Below are positions 55,458 through 63,549 of a DNA stretch of 64,000 bases, in pieces. The notes below the pieces were generated by a model. That model searched no databases. It saw nothing but the letters and a program-made list of their open reading frames with translations, and had not been told where the DNA came from. A program made the translations under genes and the position numbers. The first letter of the stretch is position 1. The number at the start of each line of letters is the position of its first letter. Origin of the DNA: DASZQY01 sp036511595 (GTDB taxonomy: Bacteria; Pseudomonadota; Alphaproteobacteria; Rhizobiales; Kaistiaceae); the NCBI GenBank assembly GCA_036511595.1, contig DATCBY010000027.1, forward strand, positions 1 through 64,000, in the 5' to 3' direction.

Positions 55458-56204
55458 ATGCTATCCCGGTCGCACATGGCGCTCGAATTGCGTATGGTGG
55501 CGCCAATGTCGCTCTGGCTGACCCAAATTCTCGACCCCGGTATGCTGCTGAGGCACATCGCCATGTTCCTGGTGGTAGCTGCGATCGCCATGCCGACCAT
55601 CGGATTCGTGCGCTGGCTGGCGCTTGCGGCCAGCATCGTCGGCATCGTCGGGTCGTCTTCCGTCGCCTACGATCCCGGCAGCCTGTTCTGGTGGATTCTG
55701 CTCGCCATCGTGGCCGTGCTGCGAATTGGCTTCGCGACGGGATGGCGCTTCGGTGCGCCCCTCGGCCGCGATGAGGAGATGTTTCATCAGCGCGTCGTCC
55801 CCGAGTTGAGCGCGGGCCAGGTGCGGCTGCTGCTTTCGGTCGGGAGTTGGCGGGAAGTCGTACCCGGCACCGTGCTTACTCACGCGGGCGAGCGCATCGC
55901 GGAACTCTGCTTCATTGCGCGCGGCGAGGTCGACATCGTTGTCGACGGCAAGAAGGTGGGCAACAGCGGGCCGGGAACGCTGATCGGCGAGGCCGGTCTT
56001 TCGACTGGCGACGTGGCGACGGCGGATGCCGTGTGCGCGACGTCGGTTCGCTACCTGGGCTTCGATGCGGTACGCCTCTACCGCCTGCTCGACAATCACG
56101 ACGACCTGCAGGACGCCATCGAACTGGCCATCGAGCGCAGTCTTCGCGACAAGCTGCACCGCTCCAACATGGCGGCGGCTCACCCGGGCGTGCCGGCCCG
56201 CTGA
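55458..56204 (+). CDS. membrane protein with cyclic-nucleotide-like domain (Popeye-like architecture)
   Basis: Up to 248 residues: three hydrophobic helices (AMFLVVAAIAMPTIGFVRWL, ALAASIVGIVGSSSVAY, LFWWILLAIVAVLRIGF), then a CNBD fold (GTVLTHAGERIAELCFIARGEVDIV, PGTLIGEAGLSTGDVATADA). The GEAGL motif is kept, but the phosphate-binding Arg is replaced (GDVAT for PRxAT). Animal Popeye proteins share this layout. In-frame ATGs at 55476, 55494 and 55506 are alternative starts; 55506 has GGTGG nearby. Confidence 0.8.
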   Translation: MLSRSHMALELRMVAPMSLWLTQILDPGMLLRHIAMFLVVAAIAMPTIGFVRWLALAASIVGIVGSSSVAYDPGSLFWWILLAIVAVLRIGFATGWRFGAPLGRDEEMFHQRVVPELSAGQVRLLLSVGSWREVVPGTVLTHAGERIAELCFIARGEVDIVVDGKKVGNSGPGTLIGEAGLSTGDVATADAVCATSVRYLGFDAVRLYRLLDNHDDLQDAIELAIERSLRDKLHRSNMAAAHPGVPAR

Positions 56205-56322
56205 TCTGGTAGCAGCCGCGGCTGGATGCTGCCAATCGGTTGATTCCATGGACTTTTCTGCAATTTTACATTTGCAATAGCGAGCGTGGCGAGAGAACCT
56301 TCTGGCGAAGGTGTCGGGCGCC

Positions 56323-56595
56323 ATGACCGCTGCATTCGATTTCAAACGGCGTCTGGAAGGCTACGGCCTGACGACGGCGAATATTCTCTATCGCCTACCG
56401 GATCACCCTGCGCTCCTTCAGACCTACGTCTGGCAGAGCTACGACCTCGCGCCGCTGTTTCCCGAGCTGCGGCGGTTTCTCGATTTCTGGAAGCGCGAGC
56501 TGGAAGGGCCGCTTCATTCGGTCAAAGTCGCACACAGACGCCTAATCGCCGCCAATGAGGTGCGGACGCTGACGACGGAAATTCGGCTGAACTAG
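56323..56595 (+). CDS. Usg family protein
   Basis: 90 residues: FDFKRRLEGYGLTTANILYRLPDHP, TYVWQSYDLAPLFPELRRFLDFW and GPLHSVKVAHRRL. This matches the small Usg family, known from trp regions of alphaproteobacteria and of unknown function. The upstream in-frame GTG at 56311 is less likely than ATG 56323. Its TAG stop shares a CTAG palindrome with the convergent SDR stop. Confidence 0.85.
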   Translation: MTAAFDFKRRLEGYGLTTANILYRLPDHPALLQTYVWQSYDLAPLFPELRRFLDFWKRELEGPLHSVKVAHRRLIAANEVRTLTTEIRLN

Positions 56596-57335
56596 CCGCG
56601 CCCGACGAATGGCATCCCGGTTGCCATCACGGTCATGAAGAGAACGTTGGCATCGAGCGGCAGCCCGGCCATGTAAACCACCGCATCGGCGATGTGCTTG
56701 ACGTCGATGCGAGGCTCGGCGGCGAGGCTTCCGTCCGCCTGCAGCACACCCGCTGTCATCTTCTCGGTCATGTCGGTCGCGGCGTTGCCGATGTCGATCT
56801 CGCCGCAGGCAATCTCGAACGGCCGGCCATCAAGCGCGGTCGCTTTGGTCAGTCCCGCGATGGCGTGTTTGGTGGCCGTATAGGGGGCGGAGAGCGGTCG
56901 CGGGGTGTAGGCGGAGATCGATCCGTTATTGATGATGCGCCCGCCGCGGGGTGACTGCGCCTTCATCAGGCGGAACGCCTCTTGCGTGCAGAGAAACGCA
57001 CCCGTGAGGTTGGCGGCTACGACCGCCTGCCAATCGGCGAACGAAATATCCTCGAGCGGCAGAGCCGGCGCACCCATGCCGGCATTGTTGAAGAGAACGT
57101 CGAGCCTGCCGAACGCCTGCTTTGTACGGGCGAACAGGGCCGCCACCGACGTCGGGTCCGCGATGTCGGTTGGCACCGCCAACGCGTTCTTGCCGATCCC
57201 GGCGACGACGGCGTCAAGCGGTGCGGCGCGTCTACCGGCGACGACAACGGCGTAGCCGGCCCGGGAAAGTGCCATGGCAGCGGCCGCTCCGATGCCAGAT
57301 CCGCCGCCGGTGACCAGAGCGACCCGGACGCTCAC
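56592..57335 (-). CDS. short-chain dehydrogenase/reductase (SDR)
   Basis: 247 residues. The cofactor motif VTGGGSGIGAAAAMALSRAG, NNAGMGAPALPLED, catalytic Ser in NNGSISAY and YxxxK in APYTATKHAIAGLTKA are complete. Arg following the first strand (VAGRRAAP) suggests NADP preference. GTG 57335 overlaps the Anbu stop by four bases (GTGA), so it is translated with Anbu. Substrate unknown. The longer frame to 58088 is antisense-free but runs over Anbu and is not used. Confidence 0.92.
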   Translation of the reverse strand: MSVRVALVTGGGSGIGAAAAMALSRAGYAVVVAGRRAAPLDAVVAGIGKNALAVPTDIADPTSVAALFARTKQAFGRLDVLFNNAGMGAPALPLEDISFADWQAVVAANLTGAFLCTQEAFRLMKAQSPRGGRIINNGSISAYTPRPLSAPYTATKHAIAGLTKATALDGRPFEIACGEIDIGNAATDMTEKMTAGVLQADGSLAAEPRIDVKHIADAVVYMAGLPLDANVLFMTVMATGMPFVGRG

Positions 57336-58096
57336 TTCGCCGCTTCCACGACGTGCGACTTGTAGGGTGGGGAAGGGATCGCCTTGTGGGCCGCCCGCAG
57401 GGCCGACGACCAGCGCTCGCGAAGATCGTGGAAATAGGGTTCGGCCGCGTCGATGCGGTAGTTCAACTCGATCCGGGCGGTGTTGCGGCGAATGGTGAGG
57501 AGGTCGATCGGTAGTCCGACGCTCAGGTTGGAGCGGATCGTGGAGTCCATCGAGATCAGGCCGATCTTCAGCGCCTCGTCGAGCGTCGTCATTTCGGTAA
57601 CCGAGCGATCGAGGATCGGCTTGCCGTATTTGTGCTCGCCGATCTGGAGATAAGGGGTGTCGGGTGTCGCTTCGATGAAGTTCCCGGCTGCATAGATCAT
57701 GAACAGGCGGAGCCGCCCGCCGGCGACCTGGCCACCGAGCAGCAGTGAGACGTGAAAGGCACCGGGATCCTCCTGTTCGATCGTCTCGCCGAGCTCGCCA
57801 CGCGCCTCGCGCACCGCCCGGCCGACGAACTTTGCCGCGGCGAACATGTTGGGCATGTCGGTCAGGATTTCGAGCGCGCCGGTCTCCGGGTTCTTCATGC
57901 CCTCGCCAACCAGAGTCAGCGCCGACTGCGTGACCGCGAGGTTGCCGGCCGTGGCGATGCCCATGCTCGCCTTGCCCGCCTTTTCGAAGACATGCAGCTT
58001 GCGGTAGGTGGCAATATTGTCGAGACCCGCGTTGGTGCGCGTGTCGGCAATCATCACCAAGCCCTCGCGGACAAGGATGCCCACGCAATAGGTCAC
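57332..58096 (-). CDS. Anbu, proteasome-like peptidase
   Basis: 254 residues. The start MTYCVGILVREGLVMIADTRTN places Thr2 at the N terminus after Met removal, the candidate nucleophile. HVFEKAGKASMGIATAGNLA, GGRLRLFMIYAAGNFIEATP and the conserved GKPILDRSVTEMTTLDEAL are typical of the bacterial Anbu (ancestral beta subunit) family. Anbu forms open spiral rings and its substrates are unknown. The neighbouring transglutaminase, alpha-E and ATP-grasp genes are its usual partners. Confidence 0.93.
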   Translation of the reverse strand: MTYCVGILVREGLVMIADTRTNAGLDNIATYRKLHVFEKAGKASMGIATAGNLAVTQSALTLVGEGMKNPETGALEILTDMPNMFAAAKFVGRAVREARGELGETIEQEDPGAFHVSLLLGGQVAGGRLRLFMIYAAGNFIEATPDTPYLQIGEHKYGKPILDRSVTEMTTLDEALKIGLISMDSTIRSNLSVGLPIDLLTIRRNTARIELNYRIDAAEPYFHDLRERWSSALRAAHKAIPSPPYKSHVVEAAK

Positions 58097-58229
58097 GGCA
58101 TTCCCCCGATCATCGCAGCGTCAGCCTGTGGACCATTGACGGCGCGTGTCCAATTCCGTCCACAGGGTCCAATCGCGGCGCGATTTTGATCGTTCTGCAT
58201 CGAGTCGCAATCGAAAAAGCGGCGCATGC

Positions 58230-59051
58230 TCAACGGCCGCGCCCGCCTGTATTCTCAACCTCAACGTGCACCGTCAGAGATTCGCCTTCGCCGCCATAGC
58301 GGAAGCCGCGCACCGGCGCGGCACTGAGATAGTCGAGGCCAACGGCCAGCCGGACATAGGCTTCCGTCGGGCAAATGCCGTTGGCGGCGTCGAAGCCCAC
58401 CCAGCCGAGAGCGTCGATCAGCACCTCAGCCCAAGCATGCCCGGCTTCCTGGTCGATGTAGTCGGTACGGCAGAGATAGCCGCTGACATAGCGAGCGGGA
58501 AGGCCGAGATGACGGACCGCGCCGATCAGTACGTGAGCGAAGTCCTGGCAGACGCCGCTGCCCATCCTGAAGGCCTCGATGGCGCTAGTGCCGGTATCGG
58601 TCGCGTTGATATTGAAGCGGAGACGCTCACGGATGCCCGCCATCAGGGCATGGAGCAGGTCGAGCTGGCTGCTGCCGGCGCTCGCGGCGACGCTGCGCGC
58701 AAAATCGCGGATAGCGGCATCGGATGTCGTGAGCACGGTATCGCGCAGGAATACCGGCGGCGGGAAACGCTCCACCTGTCCGCTGACAACGCCGTTCGTG
58801 TCGCTGGTCTCGATGTGGCCCTCGGCGGTGACGACGAGGCCGTCGAGCGGTCCTTCCGCGGTGAAGTTGTGCATGGTGTTGCCGAACGGGTCCGAAACCT
58901 GATCGAGACGGCAGTCATGATCTACGTCGATGCGCCAGTCGACGATAAACTGACCGTTGTGGCCGCGGGGAGTGAGCCGCAAGGTCTCGATCACCCGGTG
59001 CGCCGGCTTGGCGTAGGCGTAGGCGGTCTGGTGGCGAATGCGGAGGCGCAT
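58230..59051 (-). CDS. transglutaminase-like protein of the Anbu cluster
   Basis: 273 residues. The N-terminal beta domain (RLRIRHQTAYAYAKPAHRVIETLRLTPR, in part) is followed by the transglutaminase core with Cys in GSGVCQDFAHV, His in AGHAWAEVLI and Asp in WVGFDAANG. It could act as a peptidase or peptide cross-linker. It is separated from Anbu by 133 bases and from alpha-E by one base. Confidence 0.93.
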   Translation of the reverse strand: MRLRIRHQTAYAYAKPAHRVIETLRLTPRGHNGQFIVDWRIDVDHDCRLDQVSDPFGNTMHNFTAEGPLDGLVVTAEGHIETSDTNGVVSGQVERFPPPVFLRDTVLTTSDAAIRDFARSVAASAGSSQLDLLHALMAGIRERLRFNINATDTGTSAIEAFRMGSGVCQDFAHVLIGAVRHLGLPARYVSGYLCRTDYIDQEAGHAWAEVLIDALGWVGFDAANGICPTEAYVRLAVGLDYLSAAPVRGFRYGGEGESLTVHVEVENTGGRGR

Positions 59052-59052
59052 C

Positions 59053-59997
59053 TCAGGTCAGATACTGTTCGGCGATGGCGCCGCCGAGGCGGGCGTTGTC
59101 GGCGATAAATCCGGTCAGGAATTCGTGCAGACCTTCCTTTTGGAAGATGTCGGAGATGGTGGCGTTCTGCAGTCGGGTGCGAATAGAGCGGGCGACGCGC
59201 TGCGCCGCCCCCTGGCGACCGTATGCGAGCGACACCTCGTCGAGGAAGCTGCAGAGATTCTCGTAGCAACTCGCAAGCGAGCGCGGCATCTGCTTGTTGA
59301 GCACAAGCAGGTCGGCGATCAGCCAGGGCTTGAGGCTCTCGTGATAGACCCAGCGGTAGGCGGTGAGAGATGATACCGAGCGCAGGATCGACGCCCACTG
59401 GAAATAATCGAGGCCGCCGCCCACCCTCTCGCCCTCCGGCAACAGCAGGTGGTATTTTACGTCGAGAATGCGGGCGGTAGAATCGGCGCGCTCGAGATAG
59501 ACGCCCATGCGCAAGAAGAAATAGGCGTCGTTGCGCAGCATCGTGCGGTAGGCGGAGCCGTCGAAGCGCAGGCAGGCCTCCTTAACGCGGCCGAGAAACT
59601 CGGTCAGCGTGTCGCGATCCATTTTCACTCCGTCGAAGCGCTTCAGATCGAGCCAGCCGGTGTTGATGGCTTCCCACATCTCGCCGGTAAGCGCGGTGCG
59701 CTCGGCGCGGCCGTTCTGACGGGCCGTCCCCAGGCAGTTCTTGATGCTTGACGAATTGTCGGCGGCGAATGCGAGGAAATCGATGACCTGATCGCGCTCC
59801 GGCGCGGGGTATCTCGCCTTGAACGCCGACAGTGCGCCGGCGCCAGCCAACGCGGATTCCCATTCATTAGATTCGCCGACATAGGAAATCGGCGTGGCCG
59901 CGAGCCGGCTGGTCGCGTCGATAATGCGCGCCGTGTTGTCGGCGCGCTCTACATAGCGCGCCAGCCAGAACAGGCTGTCGGCGGTCCGGCTCAGCAT
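59053..59997 (-). CDS. alpha-E domain protein (DUF403) of the Anbu cluster
   Basis: 314-residue all-helical protein. LSRTADSLFWLARYVERADNTARIIDATSRL at the N terminus (in part), LKRFDGVKMDRDTLTEFL and FFLRMGVYLERADSTARILDVKYH are hallmark repeats of the alpha-E domain. Function unknown; always found with circularly permuted ATP-grasp and transglutaminase genes, and possibly part of a peptide-ligating complex. Confidence 0.93.
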   Translation of the reverse strand: MLSRTADSLFWLARYVERADNTARIIDATSRLAATPISYVGESNEWESALAGAGALSAFKARYPAPERDQVIDFLAFAADNSSSIKNCLGTARQNGRAERTALTGEMWEAINTGWLDLKRFDGVKMDRDTLTEFLGRVKEACLRFDGSAYRTMLRNDAYFFLRMGVYLERADSTARILDVKYHLLLPEGERVGGGLDYFQWASILRSVSSLTAYRWVYHESLKPWLIADLLVLNKQMPRSLASCYENLCSFLDEVSLAYGRQGAAQRVARSIRTRLQNATISDIFQKEGLHEFLTGFIADNARLGGAIAEQYLT

Positions 59998-59998
59998 G

Positions 59999-61417
59999 TC
60001 ATGCGTCCAGCACCCAGGTGTCCTTGGTGCCGCCGCCCTGACTGGAATTGACCACCAGCGAGCCCTCCTTCAGGGCCACCCTTGTCAGCCCGCCGGGAAC
60101 GATGCGCACCTTGTCGGCGCCGGAAAGGACGAAGGGGCGGAGATCGACATGGCGCGGAGCGATGCCGGCATTCACGAAGGTTGGTGAGGTGGACAGCGCC
60201 AGCGTCGGCTGGGCGATGAATTCGGCCGGATCCGCCCTGATCTTCTCGGCAAAAGCTGCTCGCGTTGCCTTGTCGGCGGCGGGTCCGACCAGCATGCCAT
60301 ACCCGCCGGAGCCTGCTACTTCCTTGATCACCAGTTCGTCGAGATGCTCCAGCACGTAGGCAAGCGCATCCGGTTCGCGGCAGCGCCAGGTCGGCACATT
60401 CTTCAGGATCGGTTCTTCGCCGAGGTAAAAGCGGACGATCTCCGGCATGTACGAGTAGACGGCCTTGTCGTCGGCGACGCCGGTGCCCATAGCGTTGGCG
60501 AGCGTGATGTTTCCGGAGCGATAGGCGTGCATCAGTCCAGGGACACCCAGAGTCGAGTCCGGACGAAATGTGAGGGGATCCAGAAAGTCGTCGTCCATGC
60601 GCCGGTAGAGAACGTCGACGCGCTTCGGGCCCTCGGTCGTGCGCATGAGCACGATGTTGTCGCGCACCAGCAGGTCGCGGCCCTCGACCAGTTCGATGCC
60701 AAGCTTGTCGGCCAGGAACGAGTGCTCGTAGTAGGCGCTGTTGAAGGGACCCGGCGTGAGAAGGGCAACCGTCGGATCGTCGGGGGCGGAATAGGGCGCG
60801 ACCGATTTCAGCGTGGCGAGCAGTTCTTCCGGATAGTTTTCGACGGGCGCGATGCGGTTGACCGCGAAAAGATCGGGGAAGAGCCGCATCATTACTTCCC
60901 GGTTCTCCAGCATGTAGGAAACCCCGGAAGGCGTGCGGGCGTTGTCCTCGAGGGCGTAAAAATCCTGATCGTCAACGCGAACGATATCGATCCCGGCGAT
61001 CTGAACGTAAATGTCGTGCGCCAGCCGGACGCCGACCATCTCCGGCCGGAAGGAGGGATTGCGATAGATGAGGTCGGCCGGGATCTTGCCGGCTGCGATG
61101 ATCTCGGCGGGGCCATAGACGTCAGCGAGGAACGCGTTCAGCGCCTTGACGCGCTGCTCAAGGCCTCGCGATAGCCGTGCCCACTCGCCCTTGGTGAGCA
61201 CGCGCGGCACGATGTCGAAGGGAATAATGCGCTCTTCGGCGTCGGCGTTGCCGTAAACTGCGAAAGTGATGCCGATGCGGCGGAAAAGCAGCTCGGATTC
61301 GGCGCGGCGCTGGGAGAGCAGTTCGTCCGGGGTGGATTGCAGCCATCTCCGAAGGAATTCATATCCTGGCCGGCAGCCGCCGCCGGCGAGGAACATTTCA
61401 TTGAAGGCAGTTGGCAT
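59999..61417 (-). CDS. circularly permuted type 2 ATP-grasp protein of the Anbu cluster
   Basis: 472 residues (DUF404/DUF407 class). FNEMFLAGGGCRPGYE start, IIPFDIVPRVLTKGEWARLSRGLEQRV, TPSGVSYMLENREVMMRLFPDLF and KEVAGSGGYGMLVGPAAD (ATP-binding glycine loop) mark the family. It is expected to ligate an amino acid or peptide with ATP. First gene of the minus-strand Anbu operon, one base from alpha-E. Confidence 0.93.
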   Translation of the reverse strand: MPTAFNEMFLAGGGCRPGYEFLRRWLQSTPDELLSQRRAESELLFRRIGITFAVYGNADAEERIIPFDIVPRVLTKGEWARLSRGLEQRVKALNAFLADVYGPAEIIAAGKIPADLIYRNPSFRPEMVGVRLAHDIYVQIAGIDIVRVDDQDFYALEDNARTPSGVSYMLENREVMMRLFPDLFAVNRIAPVENYPEELLATLKSVAPYSAPDDPTVALLTPGPFNSAYYEHSFLADKLGIELVEGRDLLVRDNIVLMRTTEGPKRVDVLYRRMDDDFLDPLTFRPDSTLGVPGLMHAYRSGNITLANAMGTGVADDKAVYSYMPEIVRFYLGEEPILKNVPTWRCREPDALAYVLEHLDELVIKEVAGSGGYGMLVGPAADKATRAAFAEKIRADPAEFIAQPTLALSTSPTFVNAGIAPRHVDLRPFVLSGADKVRIVPGGLTRVALKEGSLVVNSSQGGGTKDTWVLDA

Positions 61418-61507
61418 TTACCCTCGGCATCTCGCCCGTCGCCCCCGGAATCCGTTTCAGCGGATCCATCCTAGACCGACGTGCAAGAAGAACGCCAACG
61501 CTGGCTG

Positions 61508-62389
61508 TCAGGCGATGGCCTGCTCGCTCTCGCCCTCGTCCTCGACGGCCGGCCGGGAGGTTTCCGGCTCGCGGAGGTTTGCCCAGTTAATGACCTCCAG
61601 GCGACCGTCGTCGTGCTCAACTACCGCTGTGCAACTCTCCACCCAGTCCCCGCAGTTGACGTAGCGCAATCCGAACTCGTCGTGAATGGCGGCGCGGTGG
61701 ATGTGCCCGCAGACTACCCCGTCGACGTTGTTCTCGCGCGCCGCGGCGACCAGTTCCTGCTCGTAGTGACCGATGAAATTGACGGCGCCCTTGATCTTCA
61801 TCTTGGCCCAGTTCGAGAATGACCAGTACGGCAGCCCGAAGCGGCGCCCGATGCCATTGACGAAGGTGTTCACCGCAAGCGCGAAGACGTAGGCGTTGTC
61901 ACCGATGAAGGCCAGCCAGCGGGCCTGCTGCTGAACCGGATCGAAACAGTCGCCGTGCACGACGAGATAGCGCTTGCCGTCAGCTGCCTCGTGCACGATG
62001 CTTTCGTGGATCTCCAGGCTCTCCGCCTTGCTGCCGACGTAGGCACGCACGAACTCGTCGTGGTTGCCCGGCAGATACACGACGCGGCTGCCGTTTTCGG
62101 CCTTGGCCTTCAGCAGGCGGAGGACGGCGTTATGCTGCTCCGGCCAGTACCAGCGGCTGTCGAGCTGCCAGCCGTCGATGATGTCGCCGACCAGATAAAT
62201 CGTGTCGGCTTCATGGTTGACCAGGAAGTGGAGAAGCTGGCCGACCTGGCATCCCTTGGTGCCGAGATGGAGATCGGAAATGAACAGCGTTCGGTATTCC
62301 CGCGGCTGCGCGATGAGACTCATCTTTGGCTGTCCCCCGTCTGCCCCCGGAGCGGCCTCTGGCCGCGCGTGACGCAAAGGCTTGTTCAT
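61508..62389 (-). CDS. UDP-2,3-diacylglucosamine diphosphatase-like metallophosphoesterase
   Basis: Calcineurin-fold phosphoesterase of 293 residues. TLFISDLHLGTKGCQ (first metal site), YLVGDIIDGWQ, YLPGNHDEFV, LVVHGDCFDP and VCGHIHRAAI provide the two-metal centre. The long form with RFGLPYWSFSNWAKMKIKGAV resembles the LpxH-like proteins next to GT4 genes in rhizobia, so lipid A LpxH function is uncertain. ATG 62389 overlaps the GT4 stop (ATGA). Confidence 0.9.
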   Translation of the reverse strand: MNKPLRHARPEAAPGADGGQPKMSLIAQPREYRTLFISDLHLGTKGCQVGQLLHFLVNHEADTIYLVGDIIDGWQLDSRWYWPEQHNAVLRLLKAKAENGSRVVYLPGNHDEFVRAYVGSKAESLEIHESIVHEAADGKRYLVVHGDCFDPVQQQARWLAFIGDNAYVFALAVNTFVNGIGRRFGLPYWSFSNWAKMKIKGAVNFIGHYEQELVAAARENNVDGVVCGHIHRAAIHDEFGLRYVNCGDWVESCTAVVEHDDGRLEVINWANLREPETSRPAVEDEGESEQAIA

Positions 62390-63549
62390 GCGCGCTCCGC
62401 AACCTCCGCGTATTGTAGTTCCCATTGCGCGGAGATCGACGCAATCGAGTAGGGTTGCATCGCTGAGGCAGCGAGTTTCGACATTTCCGATCGCATCTGC
62501 GGCTTTGCCACTAGCCGCTTGATCGCATTGGCGAAATCATCAACAGCATTGGGCGCCACCGGGATTATCCCCTGATCGGCAGGGGAAGCACTGTCCGTGC
62601 CATCTTTGCGCATGGCGCAGACGACCGGCAGGCCACAGGCCATGGCCTGCATCTGCGAAACGCTTTGGACCTCTGAATCGCTCATGCTGACAAAGATATC
62701 CGAGGCCTGGTAGGCGTGCGCGAGCTGTTTCTTGTCCAGGGTTCCGGTGAAATGGACCGAATCCTTGATGTTCAAGGCTTGCGCCAACTCGTTCAGCTTC
62801 CCCTGTTGGTCGCCGTGGCCGGCGAGAGACAGCGTGGCCTCAGGGATCGTTTCGCGCACTTTCTGCAGCCCGGCAACCAGCAAATCGACGCGCTTCTCCT
62901 GCGCGAACTTGCCGGCGTAGATCAGCGTCGGATGTTTGTGGGCGGCGGCCGACGGGCCCGGGCCGGGCGCGGAAAACAGGTCGAGGTCGATTGAGTTCGA
63001 AATGACCTGGTGGCGCGGCCGCAGGTTGCTGCCCAGTTCCTCGAAGACGAAACCGGCGGGCGCCGAAACGAAGTCGCATTGGTTGAGATACCAGCGGACG
63101 TAGGCGGTGAAATTCTTGAGGAGGTTGGCCGGAACGTAGGTGGCGTTGACGGCCATCGCCATGTGGTAGGTGGCGACCAGCGGCACACCCCAGAAGCGGG
63201 CGGCAGCGAGCGCCGCCAGTCCCAGACCGAACACCGTGTGGGAGTGAATGATGTCCGGGCGGCGGTGCTTCATCAGCGAGATGGGCGTGTACGACGGCAG
63301 GATCACCCGCGTTTGCAGGCTGGAGCTGCGATAGGGAATGGATGCTTGCCGGTGGATCGAGATCGAGGGTCCGAGGTCCGGCTCCCGAAGGGGCGCGCCG
63401 GCCCGGCGGTATTCCTTCGGCGAGTAGCGCGGCACGTAGATGTCGATCTCGTGGCCGCGAGCGGCGAGCCCGCGTGCCAGACAATCGACGGCGTCCTGGA
63501 TGCCGCCGAGTTCGGGGTGGAAATGGTCCGAGAAGATGGCAATTCTCAT
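62386..63549 (-). CDS. glycosyltransferase family 4
   Basis: 387-residue GT-B enzyme. FSDHFHPELGGIQDAVDCLARGLAARGHE opens the fold (in part); IIHSHTVFGLG, FAQEKRVDLLVAGLQ and the donor site SDSEVQSVSQMQAMACGLP follow. The second Glu of the EX7E motif is Gln here (MQAMACG). Related GT4 enzymes in Agrobacterium make glucuronosyl-diacylglycerol; a glycolipid role is inferred from the GT21 and LpxH-like neighbours. ATG 63549 overlaps the upstream stop. Confidence 0.9.
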   Translation of the reverse strand: MRIAIFSDHFHPELGGIQDAVDCLARGLAARGHEIDIYVPRYSPKEYRRAGAPLREPDLGPSISIHRQASIPYRSSSLQTRVILPSYTPISLMKHRRPDIIHSHTVFGLGLAALAAARFWGVPLVATYHMAMAVNATYVPANLLKNFTAYVRWYLNQCDFVSAPAGFVFEELGSNLRPRHQVISNSIDLDLFSAPGPGPSAAAHKHPTLIYAGKFAQEKRVDLLVAGLQKVRETIPEATLSLAGHGDQQGKLNELAQALNIKDSVHFTGTLDKKQLAHAYQASDIFVSMSDSEVQSVSQMQAMACGLPVVCAMRKDGTDSASPADQGIIPVAPNAVDDFANAIKRLVAKPQMRSEMSKLAASAMQPYSIASISAQWELQYAEVAERA

